Of a stretch of DNA of 64,000 bases, positions 27,382-35,593 are shown piece after piece. Source of the DNA: an uncultured Alistipes sp. (lineage in GTDB: Bacteria; Bacteroidota; Bacteroidia; Bacteroidales; Rikenellaceae). The stretch lies in assembly GCA_910576555.1 (NCBI GenBank), contig CAJTIY010000001.1, positions 434,001 to 498,000 of the forward strand. The letters run 5' to 3'. A program made the position numbers and the translations under genes. A model generated the notes under the pieces. The model was not told where the DNA came from. It searched no databases and worked only from the letters and a program-made list of their open reading frames with translations. The first letter of the stretch is position 1. Every line of letters begins with the position of its first letter.

Positions 27382-28509
27382 TTATCGGAATATCAGCTGC
27401 GAGGGGAACCAGAGCACCGTCTCCCCTTCGCGCGTATACGGAATCGCACGCCGCTGCCGCCCCGTCTCGGCATCCGCCACGTAGATGACGGTGTTGAGGT
27501 AGTGGTCCCCCCAGCCATCCTCGGTATAGACCAGATAGAGATCGCCCGTGCGGGGATCGACATGCACGCCGGCACCGTAGGTGCTCATCTGCCCGCCCGG
27601 CGCCACGGGCGCTTCGAACACCTCCGACACCCGTTTCGTGGCGATCACGAACTTGCAGATCGTCCGGCCGTAATAGGAGACGTAACCGTCGCTCCCGACA
27701 CCGACCGAATTGGCGAAATAGAGCGCATCGCCCTCTTTCGAGGCGCAGAGCCCCGTCGGCGTATAGTTCCACGCATTGTAGTGGACCGAGTATCCGCTGC
27801 CGAGCGGATGGGTCTCGCAACGCAGCGTCGCGGGATCGATGCGCACCAGTGCGTTGCCGTCGGCCGCCCACAGCGCACCGCCAGCCTCGGCAAACCCGGT
27901 CTTCGCCGCACACAGATCGGGATTCACCGCAACGAGTTCGTCCGCATCGTAGACCCGGACCCGGCCGTCGGCGAGCAGGAAGATACGACCGAAGCATACG
28001 GCGACATCGCCGCCGGTCGTATCGTCGCCGGCATAAGCGAAGAAATGCCGTCCGAGCCGCAACGACGCCAGATCGACCAGATAGGCGCCGTCGGTCGTGG
28101 TCAGCACGCCCCGCTCCTCGTCGAGCAGCGCGAAACCGCAGGCCTTCGCATCCGTCCCCTCGAACGATCCGTCGAGTTCCGCCGCCGCACCGAAATCATC
28201 GAGTGCGACCTTCACCAGATAGGGCGCGCCCTTCGTCACGATGTACATGTGCGCATCATCGCACACGGCCATGACGCCCGTATTGCCGAGTTTGCGCCCA
28301 CCGTTCTCCGCCCGGAAGATCTCCAGCCGCCAACCCTCCGGCGTCCGATAGTTGACCGATGCCGGCATGCCGTACTGCCCCTCGTTGAGCACGTAGAATC
28401 CGCCGCGGTACTTGTCGGGATGCCGTTCGGGCTTCACGTCCTGCGAAGCGTCGGAACAGGCCGACAAGGCGACCGAAGCCAGAAATGCGAAAATAAGTCC
28501 TCTTTTCAT
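27382..28509 (-). CDS. BtuG-like surface lipoprotein (DUF5074, beta-propeller), vitamin B12 uptake
   Basis: 375 residues with a lipoprotein signal (MKRGLIFAFLASVALSACSD, Cys near 18) and a predicted all-beta propeller containing repeated blade-like segments (GGFYVLNEGQYG, GALWAADGNALVRIDPATL, TGDLYLVYTEDGWGD). DUF5074 propellers include BtuG of Bacteroides, a cell-surface protein that binds cobalamin very tightly and hands it to BtuB. The assignment here rests on family features plus the cobalamin riboswitch upstream of its operon. It is the second gene after the DUF4465 protein (37-base gap). No BtuB lies nearby. Confidence 0.8.
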   Translation of the reverse strand: MKRGLIFAFLASVALSACSDASQDVKPERHPDKYRGGFYVLNEGQYGMPASVNYRTPEGWRLEIFRAENGGRKLGNTGVMAVCDDAHMYIVTKGAPYLVKVALDDFGAAAELDGSFEGTDAKACGFALLDEERGVLTTTDGAYLVDLASLRLGRHFFAYAGDDTTGGDVAVCFGRIFLLADGRVRVYDADELVAVNPDLCAAKTGFAEAGGALWAADGNALVRIDPATLRCETHPLGSGYSVHYNAWNYTPTGLCASKEGDALYFANSVGVGSDGYVSYYGRTICKFVIATKRVSEVFEAPVAPGGQMSTYGAGVHVDPRTGDLYLVYTEDGWGDHYLNTVIYVADAETGRQRRAIPYTREGETVLWFPSQLIFR

Positions 28510-28546
28510 CGTTCAGCAAGTCGTTTCATTCGTATCGGATCGGCGA

Positions 28547-29416
28547 TCACTCCTTGACCAAAGCGATTTCGTCGATGCAGAAATAGGCGGGGTCCATATC
28601 CGCATTGGGATTGAAGCCCATCGGCTCGAACGTGATGCGGTCCACCCGTCCGAGCGCAGAGAGGTCGACCTTCACCCAATCGTCGACGACCTCGCCCGCT
28701 TCGACGAGCTTCACATCCACGCGTCCCGTCTCCTCGCCGTCGGCCGAACCGATGACCGTATAGCCGCACGTACGGTCCTTCGGCGCCGAGGTCGAATGGG
28801 TGTAGAACGTATAGGCCATCGTCGCAGCGGCCATGTAGAGGTGGTCGACCTCACGCGCCGGTACGAAATCGATCACCGGATTGCTGTACTCGCCGCCCAT
28901 CATGCCGTTGCAATAGGCCATCGCGAAGGTCTTCGTGGAGTTGGCGCCGCCCGGAGCGTAGACCGAGAACTGATTGGCATAATCGAACGTCGCGGAGGTC
29001 ATGTCGCTGTTCTGCGAAAGTGCGAAACCGCCCCACGAGTCCATGACCGAGCCCCATCCCGAACAGTCGCAGTAATAGGAACCGAACCACACCGCGCCGG
29101 CGGCATCGGAGAAGAGAGGTACGTCGATCGTCAGGCCCATCACCCCGTCCGGATCGCCGAACAGCTCGGCATAGGGCTTGGCCCAGAAACAGTTCGCATG
29201 CGTGCCGCCGGCCATGCCTCCGACGACCTCGATCGTACCCAGGGTTACGGGCTCGCCGTCGATGGCGATCATCCCCTCCGCGGGTTCGAAGGAAATCACT
29301 TCGAAGTTCTCCGGCACGGGTGCAGGAGGAGGCGTCGGCCCGTCGGGCGTTTCGTTGTCATCGGAACAAGCGGCCAGCAGCAGGGCCGCGGATGCGAAGT
29401 AGAAGAGCTTTTTCAT
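28547..29416 (-). CDS. DUF4465 surface lipoprotein (BtuH-like cobalamin-binding protein)
   Basis: 289 residues from ATG 29416. Lipoprotein signal MKKLFYFASAALLLAACSDD, then a Pro/Thr linker, then the DUF4465 beta-sandwich: WFGSYYCDCSGWGSVMDSWGGFALSQNSD is recognisable in pieces near 110-135, followed by FAMAYCNGMMGG near 165 and a C-terminal ICIDEIALV-like end (YFCIDEIALVKE). DUF4465 proteins of Bacteroides (BtuH) have been described as surface B12 binders, as I recall. The first gene after the cobalamin riboswitch is this one, which strongly supports a B12 role. Upstream in-frame codons belong to the riboswitch leader. Confidence 0.8.
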   Translation of the reverse strand: MKKLFYFASAALLLAACSDDNETPDGPTPPPAPVPENFEVISFEPAEGMIAIDGEPVTLGTIEVVGGMAGGTHANCFWAKPYAELFGDPDGVMGLTIDVPLFSDAAGAVWFGSYYCDCSGWGSVMDSWGGFALSQNSDMTSATFDYANQFSVYAPGGANSTKTFAMAYCNGMMGGEYSNPVIDFVPAREVDHLYMAAATMAYTFYTHSTSAPKDRTCGYTVIGSADGEETGRVDVKLVEAGEVVDDWVKVDLSALGRVDRITFEPMGFNPNADMDPAYFCIDEIALVKE

Positions 29417-29605
29417 CGTATACCTATTGTTTAAAATAAAAAAATCCGGTTCCGGCACCCCGAAATCGAATCCTCCATCCTTCGCGGCGACGCCCGTGCG
29501 CCGCCCGCGCTGCATACGATCCAATGGCTCCCGGCCGTTCGGCCTTCGTCCCACGCGCTCCGTTCTCCGCAGAGGCTCGAAATCGAGGATTCTCCCCTCG
29601 GGGAG

Positions 29606-29760
29606 ACGCAAGGCAGGTCTTCTGGCTCGTCCCAACCGCGACGCCTTCCCGATCGCGGACGATCAGTGGCAAAGAGAGTCGCGGTTCATTGCGGAACTTA
29701 CAGCAGCGGGAACTGCTGCCGATTCACACGGCATTCCCATTTAATCGCACGGAGCCGAGA
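29606..29760 (-). promoter_or_regulatory. cobalamin riboswitch
   Basis: On the minus strand the conserved core is present in order: GGGAATGCCGTGTGAATCGG, the CAG...CCCGCTGCTGTAAG helix, GCCACTG, GGGAAGGCG, and the B12 box AGCCAGAAGACCTGCC at 29612-29627. A perfect hairpin (tctcccc/ggggaga, 29591-29606) directly follows the B12 box and may belong to the expression platform or pseudoknot arm. About 175 bases then lead to the DUF4465 start. Binding of adenosylcobalamin would be expected to lower expression. Confidence 0.95.
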
Positions 29761-29785
29761 GGCCCCCTTGCGAACCATTGCGATG

Positions 29786-29793
29786 CAAAGTTA
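29786..29793 (-). promoter_or_regulatory. promoter -7 box for riboswitch transcript
   Basis: TAACTTTG on the minus strand, 25 bases upstream of the riboswitch core and 14 bases from the divergent fabD box. Confidence 0.7.
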
Positions 29794-29806
29794 GAAAATA
29801 AATTCG

Positions 29807-29814
29807 TATCTTTG
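29807..29814 (+). promoter_or_regulatory. fabD promoter -7 box
   Basis: TATCTTTG, 30 bases before the fabD start. It is divergent from and close to the riboswitch promoter. Confidence 0.7.
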
Positions 29815-29843
29815 CCCTCGCAAACAAAAAATTGCGTCAGATT

Positions 29844-30725
29844 ATGAAACACGCATACGTATTCCCCGGTCAGGGAGCTCAAGCCGTAGGCATGGGCAAG
29901 GACCTCTACGACAACGTACCCGAAGCGAAGGCCCTCTTCGAGCAGGCCAACGACATCCTCTGCTTCCGCATCACGGACATCATGTTCGCCGGCACGGACG
30001 AGGAGCTCAAGCAGACCAAAGTGACCCAGCCCGCCGTATTCCTCCACTCGGTAATCATGGCCAAAGCGCTCGGCGTGAAGCCCGACGCCGTTGCGGGACA
30101 CTCGCTCGGCGAGTTCTCGGCCCTCGTGGTCTCCGGAGCCCTCTCGTTCGAGGACGGTCTGAAGCTCGTATCGAAGCGCGCGATGGCCATGCAGGCCGCC
30201 TGCGAGGCGCAGCCGGGCACGATGGCCGCCGTACTGGGTCTGGAGGACAGCAAGGTGGAGGAGATCTGCGCCTCGATCGACGGCGTGGTCGTCGCCGCCA
30301 ACTACAACTGCCCGGGACAGCTCGTCATCTCGGGTGCCGTGGAGGCCGTGGAGGCCGCCTGCGCCAAAGCGAAGGAGGCCGGTGCTCGCCGCGCCCTGCG
30401 TCTGCCCGTCGGCGGCGCTTTCCACTCGCCGCTGATGGAGCCCGCTAAGAAAGAGCTGGAGCAGGCGATCGAGGAGGCACCCTTCCGCACCCCGACCTGC
30501 CCCATCTACCAGAACGTCGACGCCAAGCCCTACACCGATCCCGCCGCGATCAAGGCCAACCTGATCGCGCAGCTGACCGCACCGGTGCGCTGGACCTATA
30601 TCGTGAAGAACATGCTCGCCGACGGCGTGACGGAGTTCACCGAGCTCGGTCCCGGCGCCGTGCTTCAGGGCCTGATCAAGAAGGTCGACGCCGGCGTGGC
30701 CGTCGAGTCGAAGTCGACGCTCTGA
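29844..30725 (+). CDS. fabD: malonyl CoA-acyl carrier protein transacylase
   Basis: Moves malonyl groups from CoA to ACP to start fatty-acid elongation. 293 residues from ATG 29844 (MKHAYVFPGQGAQ). The GQGAQ oxyanion loop is at 8-12, the nucleophile Ser in VAGHSLGEF near 87-95, and the catalytic His in GAFHSPLM near 194-201. The C-terminal ELGPGAVLQGLIKK is typical. It is monocistronic, with its own promoter and terminator. Confidence 0.97.
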   Translation: MKHAYVFPGQGAQAVGMGKDLYDNVPEAKALFEQANDILCFRITDIMFAGTDEELKQTKVTQPAVFLHSVIMAKALGVKPDAVAGHSLGEFSALVVSGALSFEDGLKLVSKRAMAMQAACEAQPGTMAAVLGLEDSKVEEICASIDGVVVAANYNCPGQLVISGAVEAVEAACAKAKEAGARRALRLPVGGAFHSPLMEPAKKELEQAIEEAPFRTPTCPIYQNVDAKPYTDPAAIKANLIAQLTAPVRWTYIVKNMLADGVTEFTELGPGAVLQGLIKKVDAGVAVESKSTL

Positions 30726-30778
30726 CCGCACCCGGTTCGGATAGGCTCCGAGGTGCCGTCCGATCGCCGTTTTCGCAT

Positions 30779-30812
30779 AGGCATTCCGTCCTGCAGGGCG
30801 GAATGCCTTTCG
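30779..30812 (+). terminator. intrinsic terminator of fabD
   Basis: A 10-bp stem (aggcattccg/cggaatgcct) with a loop of about 10 bases, followed by TTTCGTGTTT. Confidence 0.75.
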
Positions 30813-30903
30813 TGTTTGCGGAGCTCCCTCGCTGGCACTCAACCCCATACACAGCGACATCCGTCGCCGGATCGCATCTAATTAAATTTTATTAATAAAC
30901 CTA

Positions 30904-30934
30904 TTGCATTTTTTAAAGAAACATATTATCTTTG
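30904..30934 (+). promoter_or_regulatory. promoter of the ROK regulator
   Basis: TTG at 30904-30906 and TATCTTTG at 30927-30934 with a 20-base spacer, in an AT-rich stretch. It lies 28 bases before the ATG. Confidence 0.82.
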
Positions 30935-30962
30935 CGCTGGTCGTTCAAAACCGCTCTACGAA

Positions 30963-32192
30963 ATGGCATCGCTTACCGAATTTTTCAATCTCCACGAGGA
31001 AGATGCGCTAAAAGGCATCATACACAAGAACAGCGTCATCAAGAGAAGTATCATCGCCCACATGGCCGTCAACGGGGAGTGCACGCTCTCGGAGCTCACC
31101 AAAGAGCTGCATATCAGCGTGCCGACCATCACGAAACTCGTTCAGGAGCTGGTCGACGAGAACATCGTCACCGATCTGGGCAAGGTGGAGACGCCGGGCG
31201 GTCGCCGACCCAACATCTTCGGTCTGGCCAATTCGGCCATCTACTTCGCCGGTGTGAACGTCGGCCGCGACAACCTGCGGTTCATCATCACCGACCTGCA
31301 GAACAACATCATCAAGGAGGAGCTCGACGCGACGTTCGAACTGCTCGACCGGCCCCAGTGTCTCGAGCGGATCTGTTCGAGCATCGAGCACTTCATCGCC
31401 ACGTGCGGCATCGACCGCGCCAAGATCCTCGGTCTGGGCGTCTGCATGACGGGCCGCGTCAACCCCGAAACGGGCCGCAGCTACAAATATTTCACCTCGA
31501 GCGAACAGTCGCTGCGCGACCTGCTCGAGGAGCGCGTGGGCATCCGCGTGCTGCTCGAGAACGACACGCGCGCCCGCTGCTACGCCGAGTACACGTGCGG
31601 CAAATCGAAGAACGAGAGCAACGTGCTCTACCTGCATATGGGCCGCGGCGTGGCGATCGGCATCGTCGTCGACGGCAAACTCTACTACGGCAAGAGCGGC
31701 TTCGCAGGCGAGTTCGGCCACATCCCCTTCTTCGACAACGAGATCATCTGCTCGTGCGGCAAGAAAGGTTGCCTCGAGACCGAGGTGTCGGGTATCGCCA
31801 TCGAGGAGAAGATGAGCCGCCAGATCGCCAAAGGGGTCAACACGATCCTGCGCGAGCAGTACGACCGCCAGAAAACCATCCACATCGACGACATCATCGC
31901 CGCGGCGAAGAACGACGACAACCTCTCGATCGAGCTGATCGAGGAGGCAGGCGAGAAGGTCGGCAAGGCCGTGGCGTTCCTCATCAACACGTTCAATCCC
32001 GAGACGGTGATCGTCGGCGGCAACCTCTCCGCGGCGGGCGACTACATCATGCTGCCGCTGAAGTCGGCCACGAACAAATACTCGCTCAACCTCGTCTACA
32101 AGGACACGAAATTCCGCGTCTCGAAGATGTCGGACAACGCCAACGCATGGGGCGTGGCGATGCTCATCCGCAACAAGGTCATCGGACTGTAG
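30963..32192 (+). CDS. ROK-family transcriptional regulator (NagC/Mlc-like)
   Basis: 409 residues. The N-terminal winged helix-turn-helix (about 25-80, with LSELTKELHISVPTITKLVQEL) is followed by a ROK domain: GLGVCMTGRVN near 160, ENDTRARCYAEY near 200, MGRGVAIGIVVDGKLYYG near 225, FAGEFGHIPF near 250, and an intact zinc motif CSCGKKGCLETE near 263-274. Members repress sugar operons until an amino sugar or sugar phosphate binds. With the nagB cluster 4 kb away it is a candidate regulator of amino-sugar use, but no operator could be identified. Confidence 0.9.
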   Translation: MASLTEFFNLHEEDALKGIIHKNSVIKRSIIAHMAVNGECTLSELTKELHISVPTITKLVQELVDENIVTDLGKVETPGGRRPNIFGLANSAIYFAGVNVGRDNLRFIITDLQNNIIKEELDATFELLDRPQCLERICSSIEHFIATCGIDRAKILGLGVCMTGRVNPETGRSYKYFTSSEQSLRDLLEERVGIRVLLENDTRARCYAEYTCGKSKNESNVLYLHMGRGVAIGIVVDGKLYYGKSGFAGEFGHIPFFDNEIICSCGKKGCLETEVSGIAIEEKMSRQIAKGVNTILREQYDRQKTIHIDDIIAAAKNDDNLSIELIEEAGEKVGKAVAFLINTFNPETVIVGGNLSAAGDYIMLPLKSATNKYSLNLVYKDTKFRVSKMSDNANAWGVAMLIRNKVIGL

Positions 32193-32252
32193 GCGGAAAA
32201 GGCCCGGATATTGCCGGGCATTGCACAGGAAGACTGCCGAAAAGCACGCGCC

Positions 32253-32798
32253 ATGAACATCGAAGGAACGATCATCCGCCTCCGGGCCGTTGAACCGGAC
32301 GACGCAGACCTGCTCTACGCATGGGAGAACGACTGCGCCCTGTGGGCCGTGAGCGGCACCACGGAGCCCTTCTCGCGGGAGCAGATGGCCCGTTTCGTCG
32401 AACGGCAGCTCGGCGGCGGCGACCTGCTGCACACGGGCCAATTGCGGCTGATGATCGACACGAAACCTACTCTACTCTCCTCCGAAAAGCCCCGGACGGT
32501 CGGCACGATCGACCTGTTCGATTACGACCCCGTCGCCCGCCGGGCCGGGATCGGGATCCTCGTCTACGGCGCCGACGATCGGGGGCGCGGCTACGCCTCC
32601 GATGCCGTGGAGACGCTCTGCCGCTACGCCCGCGAGGTGCTGGACCTCCACCAGCTGTGGTGCGGCGTGGGTGCCCGCAACGAAGCGAGCCTGCGCCTCT
32701 TCCGCCGTACCGGCTTCGTCGCGTGCGGCACCCGGCGCGACTGGCACCGCACGCCCGAAGGCTACGAGGACGAGGTGATGCTGCAACGCATCCTCTGA
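32253..32798 (+). CDS. GNAT-family N-acetyltransferase (RimJ/SpeG type)
   Basis: 181 residues from ATG 32253 (MNIEGTIIRLRAVEPDDADLLYAWEND). GNAT fold: AGIGILVYGADDRGRGYASDAVETL near 105-130 contains the acetyl-CoA pyrophosphate loop (R/Q-x-x-G-x-G/A form), and NEASLRLFRRTGFVACGTRR near 148-167 the C-terminal motif. The group acetylates ribosomal protein N-termini, spermidine or small amines; the substrate is unknown. It starts 60 bases after the ROK regulator and may be co-transcribed. A bidirectional terminator separates it from convergent galK. Confidence 0.88.
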   Translation: MNIEGTIIRLRAVEPDDADLLYAWENDCALWAVSGTTEPFSREQMARFVERQLGGGDLLHTGQLRLMIDTKPTLLSSEKPRTVGTIDLFDYDPVARRAGIGILVYGADDRGRGYASDAVETLCRYAREVLDLHQLWCGVGARNEASLRLFRRTGFVACGTRRDWHRTPEGYEDEVMLQRIL

Positions 32799-32879
32799 CC
32801 CGAAGCGCCTACCTCCATCGGGTATTTCCGCCGATCCGCTCGCTCCGATCGTCCCCTTCCCGCCATATTCCCGCACAAA

Positions 32880-32917
32880 CGAACGACTCCCGGAGCCTTC
32901 GCCCCGGGAGTCGTTCG
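32880..32917. terminator. bidirectional terminator between GNAT gene and galK
   Basis: A 14-bp perfect stem (cgaacgactcccgg/ccgggagtcgttcg) with a 10-base loop. T-runs are weak on both sides. It sits between convergent genes and probably serves both. Confidence 0.7.
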
Positions 32918-32948
32918 TCGAATGCGTCGGTCGCAGCCGCCGCACCGT

Positions 32949-34079
32949 TTACTCCAGCCGCCGCGATCCGTCGGAGATCACCACGTCGTAGACCTCCGGC
33001 TCGTGGCCGTACTTGGCTGCGAAACGCTCCTTCGCCGTGGCGATGAAGCGGTCGTAAAGCTCCTCCCTGACGAGGTTGATCGTGCAGCCGCCGAAGCCGC
33101 CGCCCATGATGCGCGAGCCCGTCACGCCGCACTCCTCGGCCACCTCGGCCAAGAAATCGAGCTCCTCGCACGACACCTCGTAATCCTTCGACATGCCCCA
33201 GTGGGTCTCGTACATGCGCTTGCCGACCGTCTCGTAGTCGCCCCGTTCGAGCGCTTCGCACACGTCGAGCACACGCCGCTCCTCGCCGATCACGTAGCGG
33301 GCGCGCTTGTAGTCCTCCTCCGAGATCCGATCCTTGACGGCATCGAGCTGCTCCATCGTAGCGCCACGCAAAAACTCCTGTCCGAGCACCTGCGACACGC
33401 GCTCGCACGAGGCGCGACGATCGTTGTAGGGCGAGCCGACCAGTTCGTGCTTCACGCGCGAGTCGAGCAGCACGAGCTTGTACCCCTTCGGATCGAAGGG
33501 GAAGTATGCGAACTCCATCGAGCGGCAGTCGAGACGCATCAGGCACCCCTTCTTGCCGAACACCGAGGCGAACTGGTCCATGATGCCGCAATTCACGCCG
33601 CAGTAGTTGTGCTCGGTCGACTGGCCGATGCGCGCCAGCTCGAACTTGTCGATGCCGCAGCCGCAGAGGTCGTTCAGCGCGAAGGCATAGGTCGACTCCA
33701 GCGCTGCCGACGACGACATGCCGGCGCCGAGCGGTACATCGCCGGCGAATACGGTGTCGAAGCCGCCGATCCTGCCGCCACGCTTCTGCACCTCGCGGCA
33801 GACGCCGAAGATGTAGCGGGCCCACGACTGCGCCGGCTTGTCCTCCTCGGCGAGGCCGAATTCCGCCTCCTCGCCCAGATCGAGCGCATAGGCGCGGACC
33901 TTGTCTGTGCCGTTGAGGCGGATCGCCGCGACGATGCCCTTGTCTACCGCTCCGGGGAAGACGAAACCGCCGTTGTAGTCGGTGTGTTCGCCGATCAGGT
34001 TGATGCGGCCGGGCGAGGCGAAGAGGATGGCGCCATCGCCGTACAGCTCGCCGAATTTCTGGATTACTCGTTCTTTCAT
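32949..34079 (-). CDS. galK: galactokinase
   Basis: Phosphorylates galactose to galactose 1-phosphate (Leloir pathway). 376 residues. The GHMP signature PGRINLIGEHTDYNGG is at 23-38, the phosphate-binding loop VPLGAGMSSSAALE near 115-128, the catalytic base in CGIMDQFASVFG near 163-174, and the C-terminal GGGFGGCTINLV near 323. No galT or galE is adjacent. The promoter is TATCTTCG at 34122-34129, divergent from the GDPD gene. Confidence 0.97.
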   Translation of the reverse strand: MKERVIQKFGELYGDGAILFASPGRINLIGEHTDYNGGFVFPGAVDKGIVAAIRLNGTDKVRAYALDLGEEAEFGLAEEDKPAQSWARYIFGVCREVQKRGGRIGGFDTVFAGDVPLGAGMSSSAALESTYAFALNDLCGCGIDKFELARIGQSTEHNYCGVNCGIMDQFASVFGKKGCLMRLDCRSMEFAYFPFDPKGYKLVLLDSRVKHELVGSPYNDRRASCERVSQVLGQEFLRGATMEQLDAVKDRISEEDYKRARYVIGEERRVLDVCEALERGDYETVGKRMYETHWGMSKDYEVSCEELDFLAEVAEECGVTGSRIMGGGFGGCTINLVREELYDRFIATAKERFAAKYGHEPEVYDVVISDGSRRLE

Positions 34080-34121
34080 CGGTTATGGGATTTTAGGTTT
34101 TTCGGTGTCCGGAAAACAGTA

Positions 34122-34160
34122 CGAAGATAGATTTTTTTTCGAAATAAATCGCTAATTTTG
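34122..34160. promoter_or_regulatory. divergent promoters of galK and the GDPD gene
   Basis: On the minus strand, TATCTTCG at 34122-34129 (one mismatch) serves galK, 42 bases before its ATG. On the plus strand, TAATTTTG at 34153-34160 serves the GDPD gene, 17 bases before its ATG. They are separated by an AT-rich spacer with T8. Confidence 0.65.
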
Positions 34161-34177
34161 TCATAAATTCAATCGTT

Positions 34178-34951
34178 ATGATTTCGCTTCGCTCCCTGCT
34201 ACTGCTCGCTCTTCTCTCCATCGGCTGCCGCGCAGCCGCGCAACCCCGCGTCATCGCCCACCGCGGCTACTGGATGGCGCCCGGCGCGGCGCAGAATTCG
34301 CTCGCCTCGTTCGTCAAAGCCGATTCGATCGGCTGCTACGGTGCGGAGTTCGACGTATGGATGACGGCCGACGACAAGCTCGTCGTGAACCACGACCGCA
34401 TCTATCCCGGCACCGAAATCCACATGGAACGGGCCCGATGCCGCGACATCGTCCGCATCGAGCTGCCGAACGGCGAACGACTGCCGACGCTCGACGCCTA
34501 CTTGGCGACGGCCGCCGCGCATCCCGCGATACGGCTCGTACTCGAATTGAAATGCCACGCGACGCCCGAACGTGAAAGCCGGGCCGCCGCGAAGATCGTC
34601 CGTGCGCTGAAACGTTACGGGCTCGCGGAGCGCACCGACCTGATCTCCTTCTCGTTCCACGCCTGCTGCGCCCTGCGGAAGCTGCTTCCCGAAGCGAACA
34701 TCCTCTACCTCACGGGCGACCGCACGCCGCAGCAGATCGCCGATGCCGGATTGAGCGGCATCGACTACCACACGCAAGTGCTCGACGAGCATCCCGAATG
34801 GATCGAAGAGGCCCATGCGCTGGGCCTCGAAGTGAATGTCTGGACGGTGAACGACGAGAAGCAGATGCGCCGTTTCATCGCGCGGGGTGTCGACTACATC
34901 ACCACCGACTGCCCCGAAGTGCTGCAGCGTCTGCTGCGCGAAGCGGAATAG
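34178..34951 (+). CDS. glycerophosphodiester phosphodiesterase (secreted or lipoprotein)
   Basis: Cleaves glycerophosphodiesters to glycerol 3-phosphate and an alcohol. 257 residues. Signal MISLRSLLLLALLSIGCRAA with a lipobox-like LSIGC. The active-site HRGY is at 28-31, EFDVWMTADDKLVVNHD follows near 57-73 with the metal-binding Glu/Asp and second His, and LVLELKCH near 122 holds another acidic residue. The C-terminal VNVWTVNDEKQMRRFI and GVDYITTDCPEVL are standard. A decayed copy of the neighbouring gene's 3' end starts 4 bases after its stop. Confidence 0.93.
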   Translation: MISLRSLLLLALLSIGCRAAAQPRVIAHRGYWMAPGAAQNSLASFVKADSIGCYGAEFDVWMTADDKLVVNHDRIYPGTEIHMERARCRDIVRIELPNGERLPTLDAYLATAAAHPAIRLVLELKCHATPERESRAAAKIVRALKRYGLAERTDLISFSFHACCALRKLLPEANILYLTGDRTPQQIADAGLSGIDYHTQVLDEHPEWIEEAHALGLEVNVWTVNDEKQMRRFIARGVDYITTDCPEVLQRLLREAE

Positions 34952-34954
34952 CCC

Positions 34955-35040
34955 CTATCCGCGGATCGAGTAACCGGGGAGCAACGACCGGGTCAAGGGA
35001 AATCCGTAGCCTTCTTATCCCCGGATTGAATAGCCCCGCA
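34955..35040 (-). repeat. diverged in-frame duplication of the YgjP-like gene 3' end
   Basis: The gene ends with codons for ..LARALRGYSIRG and a stop at 35015-35017. Exactly 60 bases downstream, in the same frame, the DNA reads ..LTRSLLPGYSIRG and another stop at 34955-34957. The two ends are similar but not identical. It looks like a tandem duplication or a recombined C-terminal tail. Confidence 0.6.
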
Positions 35041-35593
35041 GCGCCCGGGCGAGCTCCCGCTCGCGACCGCCGCAAAGCCGGTCCACGAGCGCATGGAAGG
35101 CGGGCGAATGGTCGAGGTGGACGGTGTGACAGAGTTCGTGCAGAATCACGAAGTCGCGCAGCTCCTCGGGCAGATTCATCAGAAACAGCGTCAGCGAAAT
35201 CGTCTTGCGGTTCGAACAGCTGCCCCACTTGGTCCGCATGGCACGGACCGTCATCTTCGTATAGACAAGCCCCGTACGGGCCGATATGCGGGCGATCCGC
35301 GCCGGCAGGTCGATCCGCGCGGCACGACGCAGCGCCTCGATGCGGACCCGCTCCTCCTCGGGCGGCAGCTGCGGCGGCAACAGGGCCTGCTTGGCAGCCA
35401 TACGCTCCCGCGTGCGCTCCACCCATTCGGCTTTCTCGTCGAGGAAAGCCAGCGCCCGGCGCTGCGACACGCGGGGCGGGAACGACACCCGCACGGCCCC
35501 CGAAGAGCGCACCGAGATAGACACGCGCCGCGCCCGCGCCGTGCGCGCCAGCACGACCTCGCCCAGACGGGGATGGACGTAGGTCTCGGTCAT
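35015..35593 (-). CDS. YgjP-like (DUF45) zinc metallopeptidase
   Basis: 192 residues from ATG 35593, overlapping the stop of the DUF4153 gene (ATGA). The SprT-type motif VILHELCHTVHLDHS near 148-162 gives HExxH plus a downstream His. RTKWGSCSNRKTISLTLFLMNLP near 115-137 is the conserved DUF45 core. It is a small cytoplasmic family of uncertain substrate. The in-frame extension upstream of 35593 is antisense-like and rejected. Its 3' end is partly duplicated downstream. Confidence 0.9.
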   Translation of the reverse strand: MTETYVHPRLGEVVLARTARARRVSISVRSSGAVRVSFPPRVSQRRALAFLDEKAEWVERTRERMAAKQALLPPQLPPEEERVRIEALRRAARIDLPARIARISARTGLVYTKMTVRAMRTKWGSCSNRKTISLTLFLMNLPEELRDFVILHELCHTVHLDHSPAFHALVDRLCGGRERELARALRGYSIRG

